A stretch of 5,223 nt of DNA from an uncultured Propionibacteriaceae bacterium (lineage in GTDB: Bacteria; Actinomycetota; Actinomycetes; Propionibacteriales; Propionibacteriaceae). The stretch spans positions 1 through 5,223 of the forward strand of contig CALMAD010000395.1 in assembly GCA_937859105.1 (NCBI GenBank), given 5' to 3'. This document shows, in pieces, positions 1 through 5,223 of the stretch (its first letter is position 1; every line of letters starts with the position of its first letter). The notes under the pieces are model-generated. The model saw only the letters and a list, made by a program, of their open reading frames with translations. It did no database searches and was not told the DNA's origin. A program made the translations under genes and the position numbers.

Positions 1-1160
1 CCGGGCCTCGCCCGCCCGCCTACCCGGGCTCTTTCGCGCCGCCCCCGCCGCCGCAGCAGAAGGGGGCGTTCCGCCGGGGGTTCGGGCTGGGCGCCGGCGC
101 CGGCCTCGGGTTCGGCGGCATCATGCTGGTGCTCGGGCTGATCGGGTCGCTGCTGACCTCGATCATGATCGCCGGCGCCGCGTCGGCGTTCGCGGGCGCG
201 AACCAGACGCGCCTCCAGCCCGACAAGGTCATCTGGGGCGCCCAGGGGGCGGCGCACACGCTGCGGGCCATGCGCGTGTCGGGGGCGATCATGGGCGAGG
301 GGGACACCGGCAGCCTGCTCCAGACCAGCACCTACGGCTACGAGACCGCGCAGGCGATCGACAAGCTGACGGCCAGTGATGCCGACGGGCTCGTCCTGCT
401 GTTCAACACCCCCGGCGGCACGGTGAACGGCTCGCGCGCGATCGCGGACGCCATCGACCGCTACAAGCAGCGCACCGGCAAGAAGGCGTTCGTGTACGTC
501 GAGGGGCTGTCGGCGTCCGGCGGCATGTACGCGATGGCGGGCGCCGACCGCATCGTCGCCGACCACGGCTCGCTCGTCGGCAGCATCGGCATCATCATGG
601 GGCCGTTCCTGCAGTACCGCGACGTCCGGGCGACGACCGGAACGCTCGTCGAGTCGGGCGTGACGACGAACGGGGGCATCAGCAGCGAATACCTCACCCA
701 GGGCAAGGGCAAGGACTTCGGCAACGCCTGGCGCGCCATGACGCAGGAGGAGCGCGACAACTACACCACCGGCCTCGCCAACGAGTACGACAACTTCGTG
801 AACTGGGTGGCGCGGCACCGCAACATCCCCGCCGAGACGATCAAGAACACCTACGGCGCCTACATGTTCGACACCAAGCGAGCCCAGGAGAACCGCCTCA
901 TCGACGCCACGATGGGCCGCGACGAGGCCTTCCGCGACTTCGCGACGCAGGCGGGCGTCGACCCGAACGGGACGAAGGTCGTCGAGTCCGAGCCGCCGGG
1001 CATGTGGGCGCAGTTGTTCGGCGCGGAGGCCCGCGTCTACGGCCAGGCCCCGGCGGCGAAGCCCGAGGGGGGTCAGCCGGCGCGCGCGACGAGCACGCTG
1101 TGCACCTCCCAGCGGACGCCGCTGGCGTTCAGCGGCAGCCTCGCCTCGGTCTGCGGCTGA
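1..1160 (+). CDS. sppA: SppA-like S49 serine protease, membrane-anchored (5' end missing)
   Basis: This is probably a signal-peptide peptidase-type protease that cuts leftover signal peptides or other membrane-near substrates on the outer face of the membrane. The frame is open from position 3 to the TGA at 1158-1160 (385 codons), so the real start lies left of the window. Visible N-terminal part: a proline-rich stretch ending PPPPPPQQK, a basic KGAFRRG patch, then a Gly/Leu/Ile-rich membrane segment (about 75-200), which implies an N-in anchor. Numbering from the internal ATG at 123, the S49 core shows NTPGGTVNGS (95-104), the nucleophile motif SASGGMY with Ser132, GSIGI (153-157), and GKGKD with Lys197 as likely general base. 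Ser and Lys positions are inferred by motif comparison with B. subtilis SppA (Ser147/Lys199). The ATG at 123 lies inside the membrane segment and is not a credible start. The tail after about residue 300 is low-complexity and carries Cys327 and Cys344. A different S49 subfamily name is possible; the fold assignment is secure. Confidence 0.9.
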   Translation, partial: GPRPPAYPGSFAPPPPPQQKGAFRRGFGLGAGAGLGFGGIMLVLGLIGSLLTSIMIAGAASAFAGANQTRLQPDKVIWGAQGAAHTLRAMRVSGAIMGEGDTGSLLQTSTYGYETAQAIDKLTASDADGLVLLFNTPGGTVNGSRAIADAIDRYKQRTGKKAFVYVEGLSASGGMYAMAGADRIVADHGSLVGSIGIIMGPFLQYRDVRATTGTLVESGVTTNGGISSEYLTQGKGKDFGNAWRAMTQEERDNYTTGLANEYDNFVNWVARHRNIPAETIKNTYGAYMFDTKRAQENRLIDATMGRDEAFRDFATQAGVDPNGTKVVESEPPGMWAQLFGAEARVYGQAPAAKPEGGQPARATSTLCTSQRTPLAFSGSLASVCG

Positions 1161-1215
1161 GCGCCTCCGGCCGCTCGACGGGATGGTCCCCCCCCGCCGA
1201 ACGGCCGTGAAGACC

Positions 1216-1247
1216 CGACGCCCCCCGGCCTGAGCCGGGGGGCGTCG
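1216..1247. terminator. Perfect 14-bp hairpin between convergent genes, likely bidirectional terminator
   Basis: Arms 1216-1229 and 1234-1247 are perfectly complementary (cgacgccccccggc / gccggggggcgtcg) with a four-base loop CTGA. The hairpin lies 55 bases after the sppA-like stop and 45 bases after the rlmB stop, so it is placed to end both transcripts. Neither side has a T-tract. That is common for actinobacterial intrinsic terminators, but it leaves efficiency uncertain. Pairing and position are seen directly; the terminator role is inferred. Confidence 0.8.
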
Positions 1248-1257
1248 TGGCTTCGGG

Positions 1258-1276
1258 GGCGTCGGGTGCGGACGCC
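1258..1276. terminator. Second small hairpin, possible auxiliary terminator
   Basis: ggcgtc (1258-1263) pairs with gacgcc (1271-1276) around the seven-base loop gggtgcg. On the plus strand it is followed by the mildly T-rich gtctggtttct. The ggcgtc/gacgcc words are the same as those at the base of the larger hairpin at 1216-1247, so the two structures could swap arms. It lies 16 bases past the end of rlmB and may be the first stop for the minus-strand transcript. A six-base stem is weak evidence in such G+C-rich DNA. Confidence 0.35.
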
Positions 1277-1292
1277 GTCTGGTTTCTAGTTC

Positions 1293-2279
1293 CTAGGACG
1301 CCTCGCGCGCCCGCGACAGCTCGTACAGCGCGATCGCGGCGGCGACGGACGCGTTGAGGGACTCGGTCTCGGCGCCGATCGGGATGGACGCCAACACGTC
1401 GCAGTTCTCCCGGACGAGCCGGGCCAGCCCCTCGCCTTCGCTGCCGACGACCAGCAGCACGGGCCCGTCGGCCCCCGGGACACCGGCGATGTCGGTCTCG
1501 CCCTCGCCCGCGAGCCCGACGACCTGGAACCCGGCCTCGGCGTAGTCCTTCAGGACGCGGTTCAGGTTGCCCGCCAGCGCGACCGGGACGCGGGCGGCCG
1601 CCCCCGCGGACGCCTTCCAGGCCGTCGCGGTCATGTGGGCCGACCGCCGCTCCGGCACGATCACGCCCAGCGCGCCGAACGCGGCCGCCGAGCGGATGAT
1701 CGCCCCCAGGTTGCGCGGGTCGGTGACCCCGTCGAGCGCGACGACCAGGGGCGCGTCGGCGTCCACCGCTGCGTCGAGCAGGTCGTTCGGGTGCGCGTAC
1801 TCGTACTCGGGCAACTGCAGCGCGACGCCCTGGTGCACGGCGCCCGACGTCAGCCGGTCGAGCTCGGGCCGGGACGCCTGCAGCAGCGGCACGCCGCGCT
1901 CGGCGGCCAGCTTCAGGATGTCGGAGAGCCGCGAGTCGCGTTCGACACCCTCGGCCAGATAGGCCCGCCGGACGGGCAGGCCCGCCTGCAGCGCCTCGTA
2001 CACCGGGTTGCGGCCGATGACCCACTCGGCCCCGGGGCTGCCGGACCGCCGCTGCGGCGTCCGCCTCGATGGGCCGCGCCCCGACCCGCCGGACTTGCCC
2101 GGCTCGTTCGCCCCGCGCTTGCGATAGGCCTTGTGGTATGGGCGATCCTCCGCCTTCGGCGTCGGGCCCTTGCCCTCGAGCCCCTTGCGGACGCGGCCGC
2201 CCGACCCGGCCGTGCGGCCCTGGCCGATGCCCTTGCCGCGCTTGCGCACGGCCCCCTTGCGTTGGCTGTTTCCCGGCAT
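1293..2279 (-). CDS. rlmB: 23S rRNA (guanosine-2'-O-)-methyltransferase, SpoU/TrmH family (RlmB type)
   Basis: Predicted to move a methyl group from S-adenosylmethionine to a ribose 2'-OH in 23S rRNA (G2251 in E. coli numbering), in the cytoplasm during ribosome assembly. The product has 328 residues. Residues 1-80 are a very basic, Gly/Arg/Lys-rich, probably disordered tail. The substrate-binding domain begins at AEWVIGRNPVYEAL (84-97). The knotted SpoU catalytic domain spans about 177-323: motif 1 DGVTDPRNLGAIIRS (183-197; Asn190, Arg196), motif 2 VVGSEGEGL (277-285; Glu281), motif 3 IPIGAETESLNASVAAAIALYE region (299-320; Ser307, Asn309). The length exceeds E. coli RlmB (about 243 residues) because of the tail. 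The ATG at 2279 is preferred because MPGNSQRKGAVRKRG matches the usual start of actinobacterial homologues. The gene follows cysS after 6 bases, so it is co-transcribed. The exact target nucleotide is inferred from the family; a related 2'-O-methyltransferase specificity cannot be excluded. Confidence 0.93.
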   Translation of the reverse strand: MPGNSQRKGAVRKRGKGIGQGRTAGSGGRVRKGLEGKGPTPKAEDRPYHKAYRKRGANEPGKSGGSGRGPSRRTPQRRSGSPGAEWVIGRNPVYEALQAGLPVRRAYLAEGVERDSRLSDILKLAAERGVPLLQASRPELDRLTSGAVHQGVALQLPEYEYAHPNDLLDAAVDADAPLVVALDGVTDPRNLGAIIRSAAAFGALGVIVPERRSAHMTATAWKASAGAAARVPVALAGNLNRVLKDYAEAGFQVVGLAGEGETDIAGVPGADGPVLLVVGSEGEGLARLVRENCDVLASIPIGAETESLNASVAAAIALYELSRAREAS

Positions 2280-2282
2280 GGT

Positions 2283-2295
2283 CTCCTACTTCTCC
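2283..2295 (-). promoter_or_regulatory. Ribosome binding site of rlmB, overlapping the end of cysS
   Basis: Read on the minus strand, the sequence is GGAGAAGTAGGAGACC then ATG. AGGAG (2287-2283) is only three bases from the start codon, which is short. A second GGAG (2295-2292) is 12 bases away, which is long. The cysS stop codon TAG (2288-2286) sits between and within them. A ribosome finishing cysS would therefore lie over the rlmB initiation site, which suggests translational coupling. Confidence 0.7.
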
Positions 2296-3698
2296 AGGCT
2301 CCAGCGAGCGCCGTCTTTGGTGTCGGTGATCTTCAGGCCCGACCCCGCGAGCGAGTCGCGGATCGCGTCGGCCGTCGCCCAGTCCTTGCGGGCGCGGGCG
2401 TCTGCGCGCTGGTCGAGCAGGGTGCGCACCAGCGAGTCGACCACGCCGGACAGATCGTCGGACGCCGGCCGCTCGGTCGCCCACGCCGGGTCGTCTGGGT
2501 CGAGGCCGAACACCGTCAGCATGCTGCGCACCGCCGAGCGGGCCGCGAGCGCGGCCTCACGGTCGCCGGAGCCCAGCGCGCTGTTGCCCTCACGGATCGT
2601 CGAGAACAGGACGGCGAGCGCGCCGGGGGTGCCGAGGTCGTCGTTCATGGCGTCGGCGAAGGCGTCCGGCACCGCGAGCGACCCGTCCCAGTCGCCCAGC
2701 TCCGACTGCGCCCGGCCCAGGAACGAGTCGACGCGCGCGAGCTGGGCCGCCGCCTCCTCCAGCGAGGAGTCGGACAGCTCGATCATCGAGCGGTAGTGCG
2801 GCCCGGCCAGGTAGAGCCGGATGGCGCGGCCCCCGTACGTGCGGGTCGCCTCGAACACGTCGGCCGTGTTGCCGAGCGACTTGCTCATCTTCTCGCCCGC
2901 CAGCGTGACCCACGCGTTGTGCATCCAGTACTGAGCGAACGGACGCCCCACAGCGGTGGACTGCGCCAACTCGTTCTCGTGGTGCGGGAAGCGCAGGTCG
3001 AGCCCGCCTCCGTGGATGTCGAACGCCGGGCCGAGGTACCGGCCCGACATCGCCGAGCACTCCAGGTGCCAGCCCGGACGCCCGCGGCCCCACGGCGAAT
3101 CCCAGGACGCCGTCTCCGGCTCGCCGGGCTTCGCCGCCTTCCACAGCGCGAAGTCGCGGGGGTCGCGCTTGCCGCGCGGATCGGCGTCTTCGGCCGGGGC
3201 CATGTCGGCGACCCGCTGACCCGACAGCTTGCCGTAGTCGGGCCAGGAGGCGACGTCGAAGTAGACGTCGCCCGCAGCGTCCTCACCCACGTAGGCGTGC
3301 CCGAGGTCGATGAGCTCGGTGACGAGCGCGATCATGTCGGGGATGTGCCCGGTCGCGCGCGGCTCGTACGTCGGCCTCCGGACGCCGAGCGCGTCGAACG
3401 CGCGATGGAACACGTGCTCGAAGTGGTAGGCGTGCGCCCACCAGGGAGTGCCGGCCTCGGCCGACTTCTCCAGGATCTTGTCGTCGATGTCGGTGATGTT
3501 TGAGACGAGCGTCACCTCGTAGCCCGAGTACTCGAGCCAGCGCCTCAGGACGTCGACGTTGACCTCCTTGCGGACGTGCCCCAGGTGCGGCGCGCCCTGC
3601 ACGGTCGGGCCGCAGGAGTACATCGACACCGCGCCGGGCACGAGCGGCCGGAACTCCCGAATCGAGCGGGACATGGTGTCATACAGCTGAAAAGTCAC
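2286..3698 (-). CDS. cysS: Cysteinyl-tRNA synthetase
   Basis: Class I aminoacyl-tRNA synthetase that activates cysteine with ATP and charges tRNA-Cys in the cytoplasm; essential. It has 470 residues, the normal full length. Visible signatures are the HIGH-type motif HLGH (38-41) after [11 protein letters not shown], and the zinc ligands Cys29, Cys214 (WHLECSAM), His239 and Glu243 (FPHHENE), with the same spacing as E. coli Cys28/Cys209/His234/Glu238. The KMSKS motif is at 270-274 (EKMSKSLGN). A helical DALR/anticodon region follows, ending in the typical [13 protein letters not shown] (438-450). The mycothiol ligase MshC is a shorter paralogue without this C-terminal region, so CysRS is the better call. 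The start is GTG at 3698, which gives the expected N-terminus (M)TFQLYDT and has AGGA seven bases upstream. rlmB follows after 6 bases; the DUF4032 gene ends 40 bases upstream. The frame is intact with no missing residues. Confidence 0.97.
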   Translation of the reverse strand: MTFQLYDTMSRSIREFRPLVPGAVSMYSCGPTVQGAPHLGHVRKEVNVDVLRRWLEYSGYEVTLVSNITDIDDKILEKSAEAGTPWWAHAYHFEHVFHRAFDALGVRRPTYEPRATGHIPDMIALVTELIDLGHAYVGEDAAGDVYFDVASWPDYGKLSGQRVADMAPAEDADPRGKRDPRDFALWKAAKPGEPETASWDSPWGRGRPGWHLECSAMSGRYLGPAFDIHGGGLDLRFPHHENELAQSTAVGRPFAQYWMHNAWVTLAGEKMSKSLGNTADVFEATRTYGGRAIRLYLAGPHYRSMIELSDSSLEEAAAQLARVDSFLGRAQSELGDWDGSLAVPDAFADAMNDDLGTPGALAVLFSTIREGNSALGSGDREAALAARSAVRSMLTVFGLDPDDPAWATERPASDDLSGVVDSLVRTLLDQRADARARKDWATADAIRDSLAGSGLKITDTKDGARWSLEK

Positions 3699-3731
3699 CC
3701 GGCCATCCTATCGGCCGTGCCAGACCCGGCC
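3699..3731 (-). promoter_or_regulatory. cysS initiation region: Shine-Dalgarno, possible overlapping -10 box, and alternative hairpins
   Basis: On the minus strand the 40-base gap before cysS contains TAGGAT (3710-3705), then six bases, then GTG (3698). AGGA (3709-3706) is a well-spaced Shine-Dalgarno (7 bases). TAGGAT also fits an actinobacterial TANNNT -10 box at the spacing expected for a leaderless transcript, but no good -35 sits at the right distance. Three evenly spaced words, GGCCG (3731-3727), CGGCC (3717-3713) and GGCCG (3704-3700), let the middle one pair with either neighbour. The downstream pairing would place AGGA in an eight-base loop. The Shine-Dalgarno is likely; promoter and RNA switch are speculative. 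Confidence 0.45.
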
Positions 3732-3738
3732 CACCGTG

Positions 3739-5121
3739 TCAATCGCCCGCGGCCTTGCGGCGCAGCGCCTCGATGTCCAGCACGGCGGGGAGCGACTCGG
3801 TGTCGGGGTCGAGTGCATCCGCCTCCCAGGGGTCGTAGGGCGGCGCTTCGTCGTCCTCGTAGCCCTCGGAGGGGTCGAACGGGTTCTGCAGGTGCCGGGT
3901 GTCGTCGAGAGGAAGGAGGGTGTCGGGGCTCATCGCCTCGTCGGGCAGGGCCGTGAGCACGTCGCGGATGTAGCCGTGCACGGCCTCGGTCAGCGGCACC
4001 TCGCGCTGCTCGCGCTGGGACGCGTACCAGCGGTAGTCGAGCACCTCGTGGAAGATCTGCGCCGGATCGCGCTTGCCGGTCAGGTCGGCCGGGACCGCGG
4101 TGACGACCGGCTCGAACACCTGGGTCAGCCACTGGTGGGCGACGATCGCCTCGTCGACGTGTTGCTGGTTCGTGCGCGCCCGGAACGTGTCGAGGTCGTT
4201 GAGCAGGCGGCGGGCCTGGTTCTCCTCGGTGTCGAGGCCGGTCAGGCGCATCAGCCGCCGGGAGTGATGCCCCGCGTCGACCACCTTCGGCTGGATCTGC
4301 ACGGTGGAGCCGTCGGCCGCCGTGTTGATGTCGAGCTCGGCGACGTCGAACCCGAGGCTGTTCAGGCGGCGCACCCGGTCCTCGATGCGGTACAGCTCGC
4401 CGGCCGAGAACTCCTCGGGGCCGGTCAGCTCGTGCCAAAGCGCGTGGTACCGGGTCTCGATCTGGTGCACCAGGTCTTCGGGGTCGAGGGACTCATCCAG
4501 CAGGCGCCCCGCCTCGAGGTCGGAGAACTCCCCGAACAGGTTCACGATCGCGATGTCGATGTCGTGCGCCCGTTGGCCGTCGGTGAGCCGCGTGTGCAAC
4601 TCGGCGGTCTCGGCGTCCACCAGGTACGCGGCGAACGCGCCCGCGTCGCGCCGGAACAGGATGTTCGACAGCGACACGTCGCCCCACAGGAACCCGATGA
4701 GGTGCAGCCGTGCGAGCAGCACGACCATGGCGTCCAGCAGGCGCGACACCGTGTCTTGCCGGACGCCGGAGAAGAACAGCGACCGGTAGGGGAGCGAGAA
4801 CTCCAGGTGCCGGGTCAGCAGGACCGGGTCGAGCGGCTTGCCGCTCGGGTCGGCGCGACCCGTCACGACGGCGAGCGGCTCGACGGCCGGGGTGTTGAGG
4901 CGGCTCAGATCCTGCAGCATCCGGTACTCGTGGAAGGCCACCGACTCGATGATTTCCTTCGCCGCGTACACCTCCTCACCCACCCGGACGAACCGGACGA
5001 CGTGCCGGGAGATGCCGCGCGGCAGCGCGACGAGGTGCTCGGTGGGCCATTGGTCGAGCGGAACGTCCCACGGGAGGGGGATGAGCCGGGAATCCGGCTT
5101 CGCCGAGAGGAAACGTGGCAT
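3739..5121 (-). CDS. DUF4032 protein with kinase-like (Kdo/WaaP-type) N-terminal domain
   Basis: A 460-residue soluble protein without signal peptide or membrane segment. I recognise it as an actinobacterial DUF4032 protein; its substrate and role are not known to me. The N-terminal half resembles lipopolysaccharide-kinase folds. Lys55 in VYAAKEI is the likely ATP-binding lysine and Glu65 in AFHEYRML its partner. RLHLIGFLWGDVSLSNILF (138-156) is the catalytic loop with Asp148 and Asn153. LVDAET (167-172) has Asp169 in the place of the DFG aspartate. Residues about 220-315 form the conserved DUF4032 core (RIEDRVRRLNSLGFDV, VVDAGHHSRRL, LTGLDTEENQARRLLNDLD). An acidic, Pro/Asp/Glu-rich linker (about 413-445) precedes a short charged C-terminal helix. 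The ATG at 5121 is chosen because MPRFLSA is the usual family start. The frame stays open to 5211, but the extra 30 residues are Gly/Pro-rich and unconvincing. cysS follows 40 bases downstream on the same strand. Kinase activity is inferred from residues only. Confidence 0.88.
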   Translation of the reverse strand: MPRFLSAKPDSRLIPLPWDVPLDQWPTEHLVALPRGISRHVVRFVRVGEEVYAAKEIIESVAFHEYRMLQDLSRLNTPAVEPLAVVTGRADPSGKPLDPVLLTRHLEFSLPYRSLFFSGVRQDTVSRLLDAMVVLLARLHLIGFLWGDVSLSNILFRRDAGAFAAYLVDAETAELHTRLTDGQRAHDIDIAIVNLFGEFSDLEAGRLLDESLDPEDLVHQIETRYHALWHELTGPEEFSAGELYRIEDRVRRLNSLGFDVAELDINTAADGSTVQIQPKVVDAGHHSRRLMRLTGLDTEENQARRLLNDLDTFRARTNQQHVDEAIVAHQWLTQVFEPVVTAVPADLTGKRDPAQIFHEVLDYRWYASQREQREVPLTEAVHGYIRDVLTALPDEAMSPDTLLPLDDTRHLQNPFDPSEGYEDDEAPPYDPWEADALDPDTESLPAVLDIEALRRKAAGD

Positions 5122-5136
5122 TGCGCCATTGTCGCA
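5122..5136 (-). promoter_or_regulatory. Candidate extended -10 promoter for a leaderless DUF4032-gene transcript
   Basis: On the minus strand TGCGACAAT (5136-5128) is an extended -10 type element (TGN before the hexamer GACAAT). Exactly six bases separate the hexamer from the ATG at 5121, so transcription would begin at or next to the start codon. No purine-rich Shine-Dalgarno lies 5-12 bases before the ATG. No convincing -35 hexamer is present: the sequence 16-17 bases upstream is GCGTTT/AGCGTT. The element is seen directly; the leaderless start is inferred. Confidence 0.45.
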
Positions 5137-5150
5137 CCCCGGGCTGACAA
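5129..5150. repeat. Short inverted repeat across the putative promoter
   Basis: ttgtc (5129-5133) and gacaa (5146-5150) are perfect inverted copies 12 bases apart and overlap the proposed -10 hexamer. It could be an operator for a dimeric regulator. Five-base arms are within chance expectation, although A/T-containing words are less common in this G+C-rich context. Confidence 0.25.
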
Positions 5151-5223
5151 AACGCTGGTCAGGGGCCCAAGGCCCGCCTGGCCGCGGTCCTCCTGGCCGG
5201 ACGCCGCCCACGCCGCCCGGCGG
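5151..5223. other. Unassigned edge sequence upstream of the DUF4032 gene
   Basis: This is the window's right edge. It holds two copies of cctggcc (within 5178-5198) and a gggccc palindrome, all in G+C-rich sequence. On the minus strand one frame ends in TGA at 5161-5159 after an Arg/Ala-rich stretch (RRTAARRALGP), which could be the C-terminus of an upstream gene, but 20 codons are too few to decide. I see no supported gene here. Confidence 0.3.

Noticed and set aside
1188..1195. Run of eight C bases after the sppA-like gene
   Set aside because: It lies in non-coding sequence, so there is no phase-variation target. At most it is a place where sequencing errors could occur.
1129..2484. 451-codon open frame on the minus strand overlapping rlmB in another frame
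   Set aside because: Its product is extremely Arg/Gly/Ala-rich without motifs, and it overlaps the confident rlmB frame completely.
1635..3503. 622-codon open frame on the plus strand opposite rlmB and cysS
   Set aside because: It is antisense to two clear, intact genes, and its product is dominated by Arg, Ala, Gly, Val and Leu without any recognisable motif. It is the usual shadow of high-G+C codon use.
2286..3698. Mycothiol ligase MshC instead of CysRS
   Set aside because: The protein has the full 470-residue length including the C-terminal anticodon-binding region, which MshC lacks, and it is followed by rlmB as actinobacterial cysS is.
3705..3742. Consensus TTGACA (3742-3737, minus strand) as -35 with TAGGAT as -10 for cysS
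   Set aside because: The spacing is 26 bases, far from the usual 16-18, and no TANNNT lies at the right distance. The TTGACA overlaps the TGA stop codon of the DUF4032 gene.
3695..4438. 247-codon minus-strand frame inside the DUF4032 gene
   Set aside because: It is a frame-shifted shadow rich in Arg, Pro and Ala, and overlaps a well-supported coding region.
5122..5211. Upstream extension of the DUF4032 protein by 30 residues to a GTG at 5211
   Set aside because: The extension is Gly/Pro-rich (GGVRPGGPRPGGPWAP), unlike the family, which begins MPRFLSA, and it would overlap the proposed promoter.
5159..5223. C-terminal end of an upstream minus-strand gene
   Set aside because: Only about 20 codons are visible, Arg/Ala-rich with no identifiable motif; not enough for a gene call.

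Overview
The window is about 70% G+C or higher by eye. It carries compact, co-directional housekeeping genes that look like those of an actinobacterium (Actinomycetota). The evidence is a DUF4032/Kdo-kinase-like protein of the type found in that phylum, a CysRS with the actinobacterial cysS-rlmB pairing, and an RlmB with a long basic N-terminal tail starting MPGNSQRKGAVRKRG. A genus cannot be named from this sequence alone.

Layout, left to right. (1) Positions 1-1160, plus strand: the 3' part of a membrane-anchored S49 signal-peptide-peptidase-like serine protease (SppA type). Its N-terminus is cut by the window edge. (2) Positions 1161-1292: a convergent intergenic region with a perfect 14-bp G+C-rich hairpin and a second small hairpin, probably a shared bidirectional terminator. 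(3) Positions 1293-2279, minus strand: rlmB, a SpoU-family 23S rRNA 2'-O-ribose methyltransferase. (4) Positions 2286-3698, minus strand: cysS, cysteinyl-tRNA synthetase, with a GTG start. (5) Positions 3739-5121, minus strand: a 460-residue DUF4032 protein with a kinase-like (Kdo/WaaP-type) N-terminal half whose catalytic residues are present. (6) Positions 5122-5223: the promoter region of that gene and an unassigned edge.

The three minus-strand genes lie head to tail with gaps of 6 and 40 bases and could be one transcript read from right to left. cysS and rlmB are clearly coupled, because the rlmB Shine-Dalgarno overlaps the cysS stop codon. Both belong to the translation machinery: one charges tRNA-Cys, the other modifies 23S rRNA. 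The role of the DUF4032 protein is unknown. The sppA-like gene is on the opposite strand and functionally separate.

I see no mobile element, CRISPR array, tRNA, rRNA or clear sign of recent transfer. The window is mostly ordinary core genome. The points most worth a second look are the uncharacterised kinase-like protein, start sites that look leaderless (DUF4032 gene) or mix a -10 box with a Shine-Dalgarno (cysS), and the cysteine-bearing C-terminal tail of the protease.
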